A stretch of DNA of 64,000 bases from Burkholderia plantarii (GTDB lineage: Bacteria > Pseudomonadota > Gammaproteobacteria > Burkholderiales > Burkholderiaceae): contig NZ_CP007213.1 of the NCBI RefSeq assembly GCF_001411805.1, forward strand, positions 3,679,650 through 3,743,649, read 5' to 3'. A program made the translations under genes and the position numbers. Of the stretch, positions 33,339 through 41,681 are shown in pieces. The notes under the pieces were generated by a model. That model was not told the origin of the DNA, searched no databases, and saw nothing but the letters and a program-made list of their open reading frames with translations. Within the stretch, counting starts at the first letter, position 1, and each line of letters starts with the position of its first letter.

Positions 33339-33677
33339 ATGGAACTGCTGACCACCCCCGCGCCCGCCGGCCCGCTGCTCGTCCGCCCGACGGACGCCCA
33401 CCTCGACGCCGGCAACGTGCAGGCGTTCAAGGACGCGATCGCGCCGCTGCTCGCCCAGGAAGCGCGCATCGTGTTCGACATGTCGTCGCTCACGTTCGTC
33501 GACAGCTCGGGGCTCGGCGCGCTGCTCGCCTGCCTGCGCGAGACGCACCGGCGCGGCGGCGACTTCAAGCTCTGCGCGATGACCAAGCCCGTCAACGCGC
33601 TGTTCGAGCTGATGCGCATGCACCGCGTGTTCAGCGTCCACCGCAGCCAGGAGGACGCCCTGGCCGCCTTCGCCTGA
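33339..33677 (+). CDS. STAS-domain anti-sigma-factor antagonist
   Basis: A 112-residue SpoIIAA/RsbV-like protein. The diagnostic stretch is FDMSSLTFVDSSGLGALLA. Ser56/Ser57 in DSSGLG is the site that partner kinases phosphorylate and PP2C phosphatases clear in this family. Together with the PP2C/HATPase protein at 34720 it makes a partner-switching pair. The final target (an anti-sigma factor, diguanylate cyclase or other partner) is not evident in the window. Confidence 0.92.
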   Translation: MELLTTPAPAGPLLVRPTDAHLDAGNVQAFKDAIAPLLAQEARIVFDMSSLTFVDSSGLGALLACLRETHRRGGDFKLCAMTKPVNALFELMRMHRVFSVHRSQEDALAAFA

Positions 33678-33823
33678 GTCCCGCCCGCGCGAGACGGGCC
33701 AGGTTCACGATCACGCCATGCTTTTCGCCCCGGCCCGTGCTGCAATCGAGCCGGCACGGCGCCGGCACCCGCCCGGGCCGGCACCGACGCCCGCCGCGCA
33801 TGCCTCACGCAAGGAACGACACG

Positions 33824-34723
33824 ATGGTTTGCTGGCCCGATCCGCGCAGGTTCACGCACCGGCTGGCCCGCCGGCGCCCGGCGTCCGCCCTCCCGTCGGG
33901 CGCGCCGGGGCCGGGCCTGGGGCCGCCGTTCGCGCGCTCGCGTGCGGTCGTGCTGCTCTGCCTGCTGCTGTCGGCCGGCTGCGGGGCGGCCCGCGCGGGG
34001 GCCGTGCTCGACCGCGTCCACGCCACCCGCACGCTGCGCGTGTGCCTGTCGCTCAATGACGGCGGCATCACCTATCGCGACCCGCGCACCGGCGAGGCGC
34101 GCGGCATCGACGTGGACCTGTCGGCGGCGTTCGCCGCCGATCTCGACGCGCAGATCGTCACCATCGACACCTCGTTCGCCACCTTCACCACCGACCTGCT
34201 CGCGGACCGCTGCGACATCGCCATGCTCGCGGTGGCCGCCACCCAGGCCCGCCGCGCGACGCTGCGCTTCAGCCGCCCGTACCTGATGAGCGGCATCGTC
34301 GGCGTCGCCTCGCGCGGCAGCGAGGTGGTGACGGCCTGGAACGACATCGACCGGCCCGGCGTGCGGGTCGGCGTGCAGCGCGGCTCGCAGATCGAGCCGC
34401 TGCTGCGCGATACGCTGAAGCACGCTACCGTGGTGGTGCTCGACTCGCGACAGAATCGCGAGGACGAGTTGCAGGCGGGGCGCCTGGACGTGCTGCTCGC
34501 GGGCCTTCCGTATGCGTATCGCCTGCTGGAGAATGCCGAATGGGCGCGCATCGTCGCGCCGCCGGAGCCGTTTCACCCGATGCCTTACGCATATGCGGTC
34601 CGTCCCGGCGACGATGCGTGGCTTGCCACCGTCGACGCGTTCGTCGCGCGCATCCAGCGCGACGGCCGGCTCGCCGCGGCGGCTCGCCGTCACCATCTGA
34701 CCGAGGTCATGCTGCTCCAGTGA
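33824..34723 (+). CDS. Periplasmic amino-acid-binding-like protein (SBP_bac_3)
   Basis: A 299-residue protein. The ATG at 33824 follows AAGGA by eight bases. A hydrophobic export segment (RAVVLLCLLLSAGCG) may be a lipoprotein signal with lipobox-like SAGC. The body is a bilobed binding fold with TLRVCLSLNDGGITYRDP, GEARGIDVDLSAAFA and RRATLRFSRPYLMS. No ABC permease genes are nearby, and it sits in a signalling operon, so it likely presents a small ligand to the sensor encoded next. GTGA joins its stop to that gene's start. Confidence 0.85.
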   Translation: MVCWPDPRRFTHRLARRRPASALPSGAPGPGLGPPFARSRAVVLLCLLLSAGCGAARAGAVLDRVHATRTLRVCLSLNDGGITYRDPRTGEARGIDVDLSAAFAADLDAQIVTIDTSFATFTTDLLADRCDIAMLAVAATQARRATLRFSRPYLMSGIVGVASRGSEVVTAWNDIDRPGVRVGVQRGSQIEPLLRDTLKHATVVVLDSRQNREDELQAGRLDVLLAGLPYAYRLLENAEWARIVAPPEPFHPMPYAYAVRPGDDAWLATVDAFVARIQRDGRLAAAARRHHLTEVMLLQ

Positions 34724-37700
34724 AACGAATCGAAGCGATCATCGGGCATCACACCGCGCAGCTTCCCGCCTGGCTGAACAGCCGCTCGGTGCTGATCGGC
34801 GGGGCTTTCGTCGGCGCGCTGCTGGTTGGCGCGGCCGGCGCCTTCGCGTGGTGGGAGCACCGCGGCGCGATCGACGACGAGCGCGCCAGCGCCACCATGC
34901 TGGCGCGCGCCATCGACGACGAAAGCGCGCGGGCGGCCAGCACCGCGAACTCGATCGCGCGCGCGATCGACAGCACGCTGCAGACCAGCGACCTGCGCCA
35001 CGCCGACTACGCGAACGCGCTGCTCGCACGCTTCGTCGCCGGCGCGCCGGTGGTGCGCAGCCTGTCGCTGGTCGACAGCACCGGGCTGGTGTTCGCGAGC
35101 TCGAACGAGGCGAACGTCGGCGCCCGCCTCGACCTGGGCCAACTGCCCGGCCCGCGCGTGCCGTCCACCGACGGCGATCTCGCGATCGGCCACCCGCTCG
35201 CCGGGCGCGACCTGGCCGATTCGGCGCTCGCGCGCGGCACGCGCCCCAACGCCGCCCGCGCGCTGCCGCTGCGCTTCCTGCCGCTCGCGCGCGCGGTCGT
35301 GACGCCCGACGGCGACGTGATCCGGATCGTGGTCGCGCTCAATCCCGACTACCTGAAGACCACCTTCCAGATGCTGCTGGCCGACGCGCCGCGCTCGGCC
35401 GCGCTGGTGTCGCTCGACGGCACGCCGATCGCGGCCACCGGCGCGCCGCTCGCCGCGACCGACGCCTACGCCTCGCATCCGCTGTTTCGCACGCTGCTGC
35501 CGCGCGGCAATGCCGGCACCTTCGACGCGCTCGAGTTCGGCGGCACGGCGAGCGTGGGCGCCTGGCGCACCGCGCGCCGCTGGCCGTTCGTGACGATCGT
35601 GGCCACCCCCGAGGCCAACGCGCTCGCGGGCTGGGCCCTGATCGTGCGCTGGGTCGCGTTCGGCACCGGCGTGGTGCTGGTGCTGTGGGGCGTGTTCTGC
35701 ACCGCGGCCGCGCGCAGCCTGCGCCAGAACGCGCTGACGATCGCCGCGCTCGGCCAGCTGATGCGCGAGATCGCGAGCAGCGAGGCGCGCAACACCGCGG
35801 TGCTGACGAGCGCGATGGACGGCATGGTCACGCTCGACGCGCTCGGCCACGTGGTGGAGTTCAACCGCGAGGCCGAACGGATCTTCGGCTACCGCGCCGA
35901 GAACCTGATCGGCCAGCCCGGCGAGGCGCTGCTGCCCGACGAGATCCACGAGCTGATGCGCGCCGGCCGCGCGCCCGGCGACGACGACCGGCTCGCCGCG
36001 CCGCGCCGCCGGCTCGAGCTGAACGCGCGCCGCGCCAACGGCCGCGTGTTCCCGGCCGAGATCTCGGTCGCGCCGGTGGACGTGGACGGCGAGCTCTACT
36101 ACTTCTGCACCGTGCGCGACCTCTCCGAGGCCAAGCGCGCCGCGCACGAACGCGCGCAGCTGCTGGCGAAATACCGCGATTCGTCGTCGGACCTGCGCGG
36201 CCTGAAGAGCGCGCTCGACGAGCACGCGATCGTCAGCATCCTCGCGCCGGACGGCACGATCCTCTACGCCAACACCATGCTCGCCTCGGTCAGCGGCTAC
36301 CAGAGCGACGAGCTGGTCGGCCAGTCGTACCGGATGCTGCGCCCCGACGACGCCTCGGGCGGGCTCGCCGTGGACGGCCTGCCCGCGCTGATCCGCGAGG
36401 GCGCGCCGTGGAGCGGCCAGCTGGTCCACCGGCGCCGCGACGGCTCGCTGTTCTGGACCGCCTCCACGCTGGTGCCGATCATGAACACGTCGCACGACAC
36501 CAAGCACGCGTTCCTGATCCAGACCGACATCAGCCTGCAGGTGGCCGGCGAACGCGCGCTGAAGGACGCGCATCGGGCCGAGCTCGAACTCGGCGCCGGC
36601 ATCCAGCGCGGCCTGCTGATCGGCGATCTGCCGCCGGCCGTCCACGACTGCCTGGTCGCCAGCTTCAACGTCGCCTCGCGCGGCATCAACGGCGACTTCT
36701 TCGACCTGTTCGAATTCGACGACGGCTGCTTCGACCTGCTGGTCGGCGACGCGATGGGCAAGGGCGTGCCCGCCGCGCTGCTCGGCGCGGCGTTGAAGAT
36801 GCAGTTCTCGCGGTCGATCGCCGAGCTGGTCGCGCACGGCGGCGCGCCGGGCACCATGCGGCGGCCGTCGCCGGCACAGATCGTGGCGCACGCGCAGCGC
36901 GCGATGCATACGCGGCTGCAGGCGCTAGACAGCTTCGTCACGCTCTGCTACCTGCGCATCGACCGCGTGCGCGGCACCGCCACCTGGGTCGGCTGCGGCC
37001 ACGAGGAAACCATGCTGTTTCGCGGCAACGCGCCGCCCGAATTCCTGCGCAACCAGCATCCGCCGCTCGGCGTGATCGAGGAGGCCGAGGTGTTCGAGGA
37101 CACGGTACGGCTCGGCTCCGGCGACACGCTCGCGCTCTACTCGGACGGCCTCACCGACGCGGTCGATCGTGCCGGCGAGCGCTTCGGGCTCGACCGCCTG
37201 GCGGCGACGCTGCGCGCGCTGCTGCCCTCGCACCGCCGCCCCGGCACGATCGTGCGCGGCATGCGCGCGGCCGTCGAGGCGTTCACCAACAGCGCCCGGA
37301 TTCCCGACGACATGACGATGCTGGTGCTGCAGCTGCCCGACGGCGGCCCCAACGCGCGCCGCGCGCGGCTCGACATGCCGCGCACGCTCTCGCAGCTGCA
37401 GCTGCTGCGCACCTTCGTCACAACGCACGCGACGGCCGGGCTCGGCGACGACGACGCGGCCGCGCTGGCGCTGGCCGCGGTCGAACTCGCGAGCAACATC
37501 GTGCGGCACGACTCGCGGCCCGGCGACGGGCCGATCGAGGTGGTCGGCACCGCCGGCGCCGGCTTCGCGATGCTCGAATTCGTCTACGACGGGCGGCCGT
37601 TCACGCCGCCAGCCGAGCTCGCGCCGGACTTCTCGGGCGAATCGGAAGGCGGCTTCGGCCTGTTCATCATCCGCGAGAGCTGCGACGAGGTCAGCCACGA

Positions 37701-37761
37701 TCACGCGAACGGCATCAATCGCGTCGTGCTCGTGAAGCGGCGCCGCCTGCTGGCCGGATGA
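34720..37761 (+). CDS. Membrane sensor with Cache, two PAS, PP2C phosphatase and HATPase kinase domains
   Basis: A 1013-residue protein starting with GTG. TM1 (about 27-45) and TM2 (about 305-325) flank a periplasmic Cache-like sensor. Two PAS domains follow (about 360-465 and 490-600). The SpoIIE/RsbU phosphatase domain shows NGDFFDLFE, VGDAMGKGVPAAL, LALYSDGLTDAV and DDMTMLVL, so its metal-binding Asp residues are intact. The end is a GHKL ATPase of the RsbW/SpoIIAB type (AAVELASNIVRHDS, GFGLFIIRESCDEV). One chain thus has both phosphatase and kinase for the STAS protein. The fusion recalls HsbR of Pseudomonas, with Cache/PAS in place of a receiver. Confidence 0.9.
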   Translation: MKRIEAIIGHHTAQLPAWLNSRSVLIGGAFVGALLVGAAGAFAWWEHRGAIDDERASATMLARAIDDESARAASTANSIARAIDSTLQTSDLRHADYANALLARFVAGAPVVRSLSLVDSTGLVFASSNEANVGARLDLGQLPGPRVPSTDGDLAIGHPLAGRDLADSALARGTRPNAARALPLRFLPLARAVVTPDGDVIRIVVALNPDYLKTTFQMLLADAPRSAALVSLDGTPIAATGAPLAATDAYASHPLFRTLLPRGNAGTFDALEFGGTASVGAWRTARRWPFVTIVATPEANALAGWALIVRWVAFGTGVVLVLWGVFCTAAARSLRQNALTIAALGQLMREIASSEARNTAVLTSAMDGMVTLDALGHVVEFNREAERIFGYRAENLIGQPGEALLPDEIHELMRAGRAPGDDDRLAAPRRRLELNARRANGRVFPAEISVAPVDVDGELYYFCTVRDLSEAKRAAHERAQLLAKYRDSSSDLRGLKSALDEHAIVSILAPDGTILYANTMLASVSGYQSDELVGQSYRMLRPDDASGGLAVDGLPALIREGAPWSGQLVHRRRDGSLFWTASTLVPIMNTSHDTKHAFLIQTDISLQVAGERALKDAHRAELELGAGIQRGLLIGDLPPAVHDCLVASFNVASRGINGDFFDLFEFDDGCFDLLVGDAMGKGVPAALLGAALKMQFSRSIAELVAHGGAPGTMRRPSPAQIVAHAQRAMHTRLQALDSFVTLCYLRIDRVRGTATWVGCGHEETMLFRGNAPPEFLRNQHPPLGVIEEAEVFEDTVRLGSGDTLALYSDGLTDAVDRAGERFGLDRLAATLRALLPSHRRPGTIVRGMRAAVEAFTNSARIPDDMTMLVLQLPDGGPNARRARLDMPRTLSQLQLLRTFVTTHATAGLGDDDAAALALAAVELASNIVRHDSRPGDGPIEVVGTAGAGFAMLEFVYDGRPFTPPAELAPDFSGESEGGFGLFIIRESCDEVSHDHANGINRVVLVKRRRLLAG

Positions 37762-38206
37762 GTCGCGCGGCCGGAGGCCGGGCCGGCCACGAGCCGGCGC
37801 CGAAGCGATGCCGAAGCGGGGCCGAGCCGATGCTGGCCCGCCGCCGCGGGCGCGCCGAAACGGCTCCGGATCGGCGTGGCCCGGGCGCCACGCCGGCGGC
37901 CCGGGCCGGACCGGCGATCTGACCGTTCAGGCGCCCGCGCCACACGTCCCAAGCTTGTTCCGCGGGCCGCCCGAAGCCGCCCCGCGAGCCCTTCTGCCAC
38001 GCCCCCGACACGCCTCGCGCGAGCCCGGCGGCGCCCGTCGGCCAGCCCCCCTCGTCCGGCCGAATCCCGCGCCGGTCGTGCCATTCCTCATACTTTCAGA
38101 ATCGCAGGAAATGGCTTGGCCGACGCGGCGACGTTTGCAGTTCTGTCACGATTCCCGCTCTGATTCGCGTTGCAATGGAGCCCATCCACCCAGGAGGGCC
38201 CACGCG
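37762..38206. other. Intergenic region, no gene seen
   Basis: These 445 bases between the signalling operon and the small ORF are GC-rich apart from the last ~120. Open frames here have codon use unlike the neighbours. The promoter of the glycosyltransferase genes presumably lies in the AT-richer end (about 38085-38180), but no clear hexamers or hairpin were found. Confidence 0.4.
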
Positions 38207-38416
38207 ATGATCGCAATCTCTTTGGACGCACAACAACGCTGCAGCCGTCGCTCGGGCCGCCGGCAGGCCGCGGCTCGTCCGCAGTCGGGACGCGCGCGTC
38301 AGCTTCGCCGGGCTCGCGCGTGGCGCATGCAGTCCACCGTCGTGCCGCTGCGCCGCGCGTTCGTGCCGTGCTGGGTGGGCAGCGCGTTCCGCGCGCCGAT
38401 GGAGGACGAATTTTGA
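38207..38416 (+). CDS. Small Arg-rich protein, translationally coupled to a glycosyltransferase
   Basis: A 69-residue ORF with a very good ribosome-binding site (AGGAGG nine bases before the ATG). It starts MIAISLDAQQRC, is rich in Arg/Ala, and ends FRAPMEDEF. Its TGA overlaps the TTG start of the next gene. No domain is recognised. The strong SD and the overlap favour a real leader gene or coupling peptide rather than chance. Function unknown. Confidence 0.5.
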   Translation: MIAISLDAQQRCSRRSGRRQAAARPQSGRARQLRRARAWRMQSTVVPLRRAFVPCWVGSAFRAPMEDEF

Positions 38417-39447
38417 ACCCGCATCAGGTCGCCGTGGTCGTCACGGGGCGTGATCGCGACGGCACGCTGGCGCGCTGCCTGCGCGGCGTGCGGGCCGCCG
38501 ACTGGCGCGAGCTGCCGGTCGAGCTGCTGTACGCGACCGACGACCCACATGGCGCCGACGCCGTGCGCGCCGCCCGTCACGGCGCGCGCGTCGTAGCGGT
38601 CGAGCCGCGCATGGCGAGCGCGCCCGCCGGCCCGGCCGTCACGCGCGCCGCGCTGCGCAACGCCGGCTGGCGCGCGAGCGGTGCCGATACCGTGCTGTTT
38701 CTCGGCGCCGACACCCTGCTCGACCGCGCGTTTCCGAAGCGCGCGCTGGCCCGCCTCGAAGCCGCCGGCTGCGCGGCCGTGCGCGGCCAGTGCCGCGAGG
38801 CGCTGCCGCATCAGTCGCCGTATGCGGCCGTGGTGGATCTGGACGGGCTGATGCCGTCCGGCGACGCGCTCGATCGCGTCGGCGACGCCCTGTTTCGCCG
38901 CGCCGCGCTCGAGGAAGTCGGCGGCTTCGACGCGAACCTCGCCGACGGCGAGGCGGCCGACCTGTGCCGGCGTCTGGCCGCGCGCCGCTGGTGGGTGGAC
39001 GAACCGGCGATCCCGATGGCGCGCCACGACGACGTGCTCGCCGGCTTTCGCGACTACTGGCGCCGCGCGGTGCGGATCGGCGAGGCCTACGCGGCCGCCG
39101 ACGCACGCTGCGCGGGCCGCGCCGCTTTCCCGCACGGCTACGCGCCGCAACGCAACCGCGCCCACGGCAGCGCGCTCGGCGTCGCGGCGCTGCTGCTCGC
39201 CGTGACGCTCGCGCTCGCGCCGGCCGCCGCCTGGGGCCTCGTCGCGCTGTTCGGCGCGGCGCTGCTGCACACGGCGTGGCGCGCCCGGCCGGGCGCCGGC
39301 GACTGGCGCCTCGCGACGCTCTATGCGCTCCACGCGCACCTGCAACAACTGCCGATTCTTTATGGCCAACTCGCTTACCGCCGCCGTCATGCCGCCGCCG
39401 CTCGTCCGCGACGCGCACCTCGCCATCTCCCCGGGGGGGTTCGATGA
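38413..39447 (+). CDS. Family 2 glycosyltransferase
   Basis: A 344-residue protein starting with TTG at 38413, six bases after GGAGGA. The GT-A fold is indicated by VAVVVTGRDRDGTLARCL, TVLFLGADTLLDRA (DxD-like region), VGDALFRRAALEEVGGFDA and the following DLCRRLAARRWWVDEPAI. A hydrophobic C-terminal pair of segments (LGVAALLLAVTLALAPAAAW and the next) suggests membrane attachment. The donor and acceptor sugars are unknown. The second GT2 gene overlaps its end, so they likely build one glycan. Confidence 0.82.
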   Translation: MNPHQVAVVVTGRDRDGTLARCLRGVRAADWRELPVELLYATDDPHGADAVRAARHGARVVAVEPRMASAPAGPAVTRAALRNAGWRASGADTVLFLGADTLLDRAFPKRALARLEAAGCAAVRGQCREALPHQSPYAAVVDLDGLMPSGDALDRVGDALFRRAALEEVGGFDANLADGEAADLCRRLAARRWWVDEPAIPMARHDDVLAGFRDYWRRAVRIGEAYAAADARCAGRAAFPHGYAPQRNRAHGSALGVAALLLAVTLALAPAAAWGLVALFGAALLHTAWRARPGAGDWRLATLYALHAHLQQLPILYGQLAYRRRHAAAARPRRAPRHLPGGVR

Positions 39448-40567
39448 CGAGGCGGGCCGGGCGCGATCGGCCCGGCCCGTCGTGAGCGGCGGCCTTCACG
39501 GCGGCCACGGCGCGGGCCGCGCGCTGCGCCCGTCGCCGCACGAACACGTGCTGGCCCGGCGCGCGCTCTCGATCCTGATTGTCGCGCACGACTGCGTCGA
39601 GCACATCGACCGCCAGCTCGCGCTGCTGAGCGTGGCCGCGCGCTATCGCGACTGGCAGGTGATCGTGGTCGACAACGCATCCACCGACGGCACGCCCGAC
39701 CTCGTCGAGGCCAATCACCCGTGGGCGCGGCTGATCCGCTCGCCCGTCAACATCGGCTACGCGGCGGCCTGCAACCTCGCCGCGCAGGAAGCGCACGGCG
39801 CGTTGCTGCTGCTGATGCATCCGGACACGCATGCGCAGCCGGCGATGATCGCGCGCGCCGCCGCGCGCATGCTCGTCAATCCGCACGTGGGCATCGCCGG
39901 CGGCCGGCTGGTGGACGCGGCCGGCAACGAGATCCCCGCCTCGCACCGCTTCCCGAGCGCGCTCGGCGACGCGTTCGCGTGGCGCGGCCCGCTCGGGCGC
40001 GCGGCGGCACGGCGCGCGCAACTCGACCCTGACCTGCAGCCGCGCCGGCCGGCGCGCGTCGTCGACTGGGTGTCCGATGCGTTCGCGATGGTGCGCCACG
40101 ACGTGTTCCGCTACCTGAACGGCTTCGACACGCGCTTTTTCATGTACTGCGAGGATATCGACCTGTGCCAGCGCGCCGGCGCGGCGGGGTTCGAGGTGAT
40201 GTACTGGCCGGACGTGCGCGCGCGCTGCGTGAGCGGCGGCACGGCGGGCGTGGGCGGCGGAATCGGCCAGGCGGCCGGCGACGCGGCCCGGCGCGAGCGC
40301 TGGCAGATCCGCAGCCGCCTGCTGTACCACCACAAGCACCAAGGCTCCACCAGCGCCTGGATCGCGAGCCGCGTCGAGGCGGCCTGGCTCACGCTGGCGG
40401 GTTGGGGTTATCGCTGCGGCGACGCGCTGCAGCCGGCCGACGCCGGCGCCGGCGAGGGCGATGCGGCGAGCGGCCATCGCGATGCGTTCGCGCGCCGCGC
40501 GCAGGTGGATGATGCCTGGCGCGCCACCGATGGCGGCCGCGAATCGCCGCCGGGGCCGTGGCGCTGA
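39362..40567 (+). CDS. Family 2 glycosyltransferase, rhamnosyltransferase-like
   Basis: Up to 401 residues. The start is uncertain: the ATG at 39362 overlaps the previous gene by 86 bases, and ATG 39389 or GTG 39482 are alternatives without a clear ribosome-binding site. The GT2 core has LSILIVAHDCVEHIDRQL, VIVVDNASTDGTPDL, NIGYAAACNLAA, MHPDTHAQP, a long acceptor region, then FDTRFFMYCEDIDLCQRA (the ED of the catalytic base). This pattern is that of WsbH/RfbN-type rhamnosyltransferases. The N-terminal ~70 residues before the core are low-complexity. It converges with the OmpR-type regulator. Confidence 0.85.
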   Translation: MANSLTAAVMPPPLVRDAHLAISPGGFDDEAGRARSARPVVSGGLHGGHGAGRALRPSPHEHVLARRALSILIVAHDCVEHIDRQLALLSVAARYRDWQVIVVDNASTDGTPDLVEANHPWARLIRSPVNIGYAAACNLAAQEAHGALLLLMHPDTHAQPAMIARAAARMLVNPHVGIAGGRLVDAAGNEIPASHRFPSALGDAFAWRGPLGRAAARRAQLDPDLQPRRPARVVDWVSDAFAMVRHDVFRYLNGFDTRFFMYCEDIDLCQRAGAAGFEVMYWPDVRARCVSGGTAGVGGGIGQAAGDAARRERWQIRSRLLYHHKHQGSTSAWIASRVEAAWLTLAGWGYRCGDALQPADAGAGEGDAASGHRDAFARRAQVDDAWRATDGGRESPPGPWR

Positions 40568-40671
40568 GCGCCGTGTCCGCTCCGGCCGCGCGGGCGCGGG
40601 CCGAGGCCGCCGCGCCGTGGCGGGCCGCCCGGGGCGTTTTACGCGCGCCGCGTCCGGGCCTCGTTCAGGCC

Positions 40672-41361
40672 TTATTCCGGCGAATCGAGCCGCACGCAGC
40701 GGTAGCCGTAGCCGTAGATCGGGATGACCTTCCAGCCGTTGGAACCGTCGAGCTGCAGCTTCTTGCGCAGCCGGCTCACGTGGGTGTCGACGGTGCGCGT
40801 GTCGACGTCGGCATGCACGCCCCAGACGCGGTTCAGCAGATGGTCGCGCGACAGCAGCTGCCCCGGGCTCTGGAACATGTAGACTGCGAGGTCGAACTCC
40901 TTCTGCGTGAGATCGACCGAACTGCCGTTCACGGCGATCCGCACCCGCTGGATGTCGATCTCGTAGGCGCCGAGCGTGAGCGGCGCCTTGCCGCCGATCC
41001 CGTAGCGGCGCGCCACCGCCGCGATCCGCGCCAGCATCTCGGCCGCGCGGGCCGGCTTCACCAGGTAGTCGTCGGCGCCGGCGCGCAGCGCGGTCAGCAC
41101 CGTCTGCTCGTCGTCGCGCGCGGTCAGCACGATCACGGGCACGTTCCAGCCCACGTGGTCGCGCACCCACTGGATCATCGCGTCGCCCGTGGTGTCGGGC
41201 AGCATCCAGTCGATCACGAGCAACTGGAATCGCTCGTTCTTCAGCGCCTCGGTAAACGCGGCGCCCGTCGCAAAACCCTGTACGCGATGCCCGCCATGTT
41301 CGAGCCACAACATGATCAGGTCGCGTTGGTCGGCATCGTCTTCCAGCACGGCGGTCAGCAT
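40672..41361 (-). CDS. OmpR/PhoB-family response regulator
   Basis: A 229-residue protein. The receiver (1-118) has EDDADQ, phospho-Asp51 in LLVIDWMLPDTTGD and Lys in DYLVKPARA. The C-terminal winged helix (about 130-225) has LTQKEFDLAVYMFQ, TRTVDTHVSRLRKKL and YGYGYRCVRL. No partner kinase gene of the EnvZ/PhoR type adjoins it. The divergent neighbour is a HisKA_3 kinase with its own LuxR-type regulator, so this one is an orphan here. Confidence 0.92.
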   Translation of the reverse strand: MLTAVLEDDADQRDLIMLWLEHGGHRVQGFATGAAFTEALKNERFQLLVIDWMLPDTTGDAMIQWVRDHVGWNVPVIVLTARDDEQTVLTALRAGADDYLVKPARAAEMLARIAAVARRYGIGGKAPLTLGAYEIDIQRVRIAVNGSSVDLTQKEFDLAVYMFQSPGQLLSRDHLLNRVWGVHADVDTRTVDTHVSRLRKKLQLDGSNGWKVIPIYGYGYRCVRLDSPE

Positions 41362-41681
41362 TGCGGGTACTCCATCCAGAAAATGGCCCCATCTTACTCA
41401 CCCGCCGGGCGATTGGGAAATCGCGTGTGACCGGCGCCGTGCGCCACGCGCGTCGCCATCCCGGCCGGCGTGCTGCCCGACGGCGATACGCTGCGCCGCA
41501 CGCTGCCTCGCGTGTTGCCCCCGGCAGGCCGGCACGCGGCCATGTCACAAACTTGCAGCGCGATCAGCCAGGCGCGCGCGGTGCGTCGCGGCGGCCCGAA
41601 ATCGCGGACAATAGCTGACCCTGGCGCGCCGGCGCCGCGTTGCGCGGCGGGTGCGCCGCCGCTTGTTTGCGTCGATCGACC
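41362..41681. other. Divergent promoter region, 320 bases
   Basis: The space between the OmpR-type regulator and the HisKA_3 kinase. It must carry both promoters. I see no strong hexamers, operators or RNA elements in it. Confidence 0.35.

Noticed and set aside
39444..39485. ATG at 39444 as start of the second glycosyltransferase
   Set aside because: It is out of frame with the GT2 core and its frame ends at 39485.
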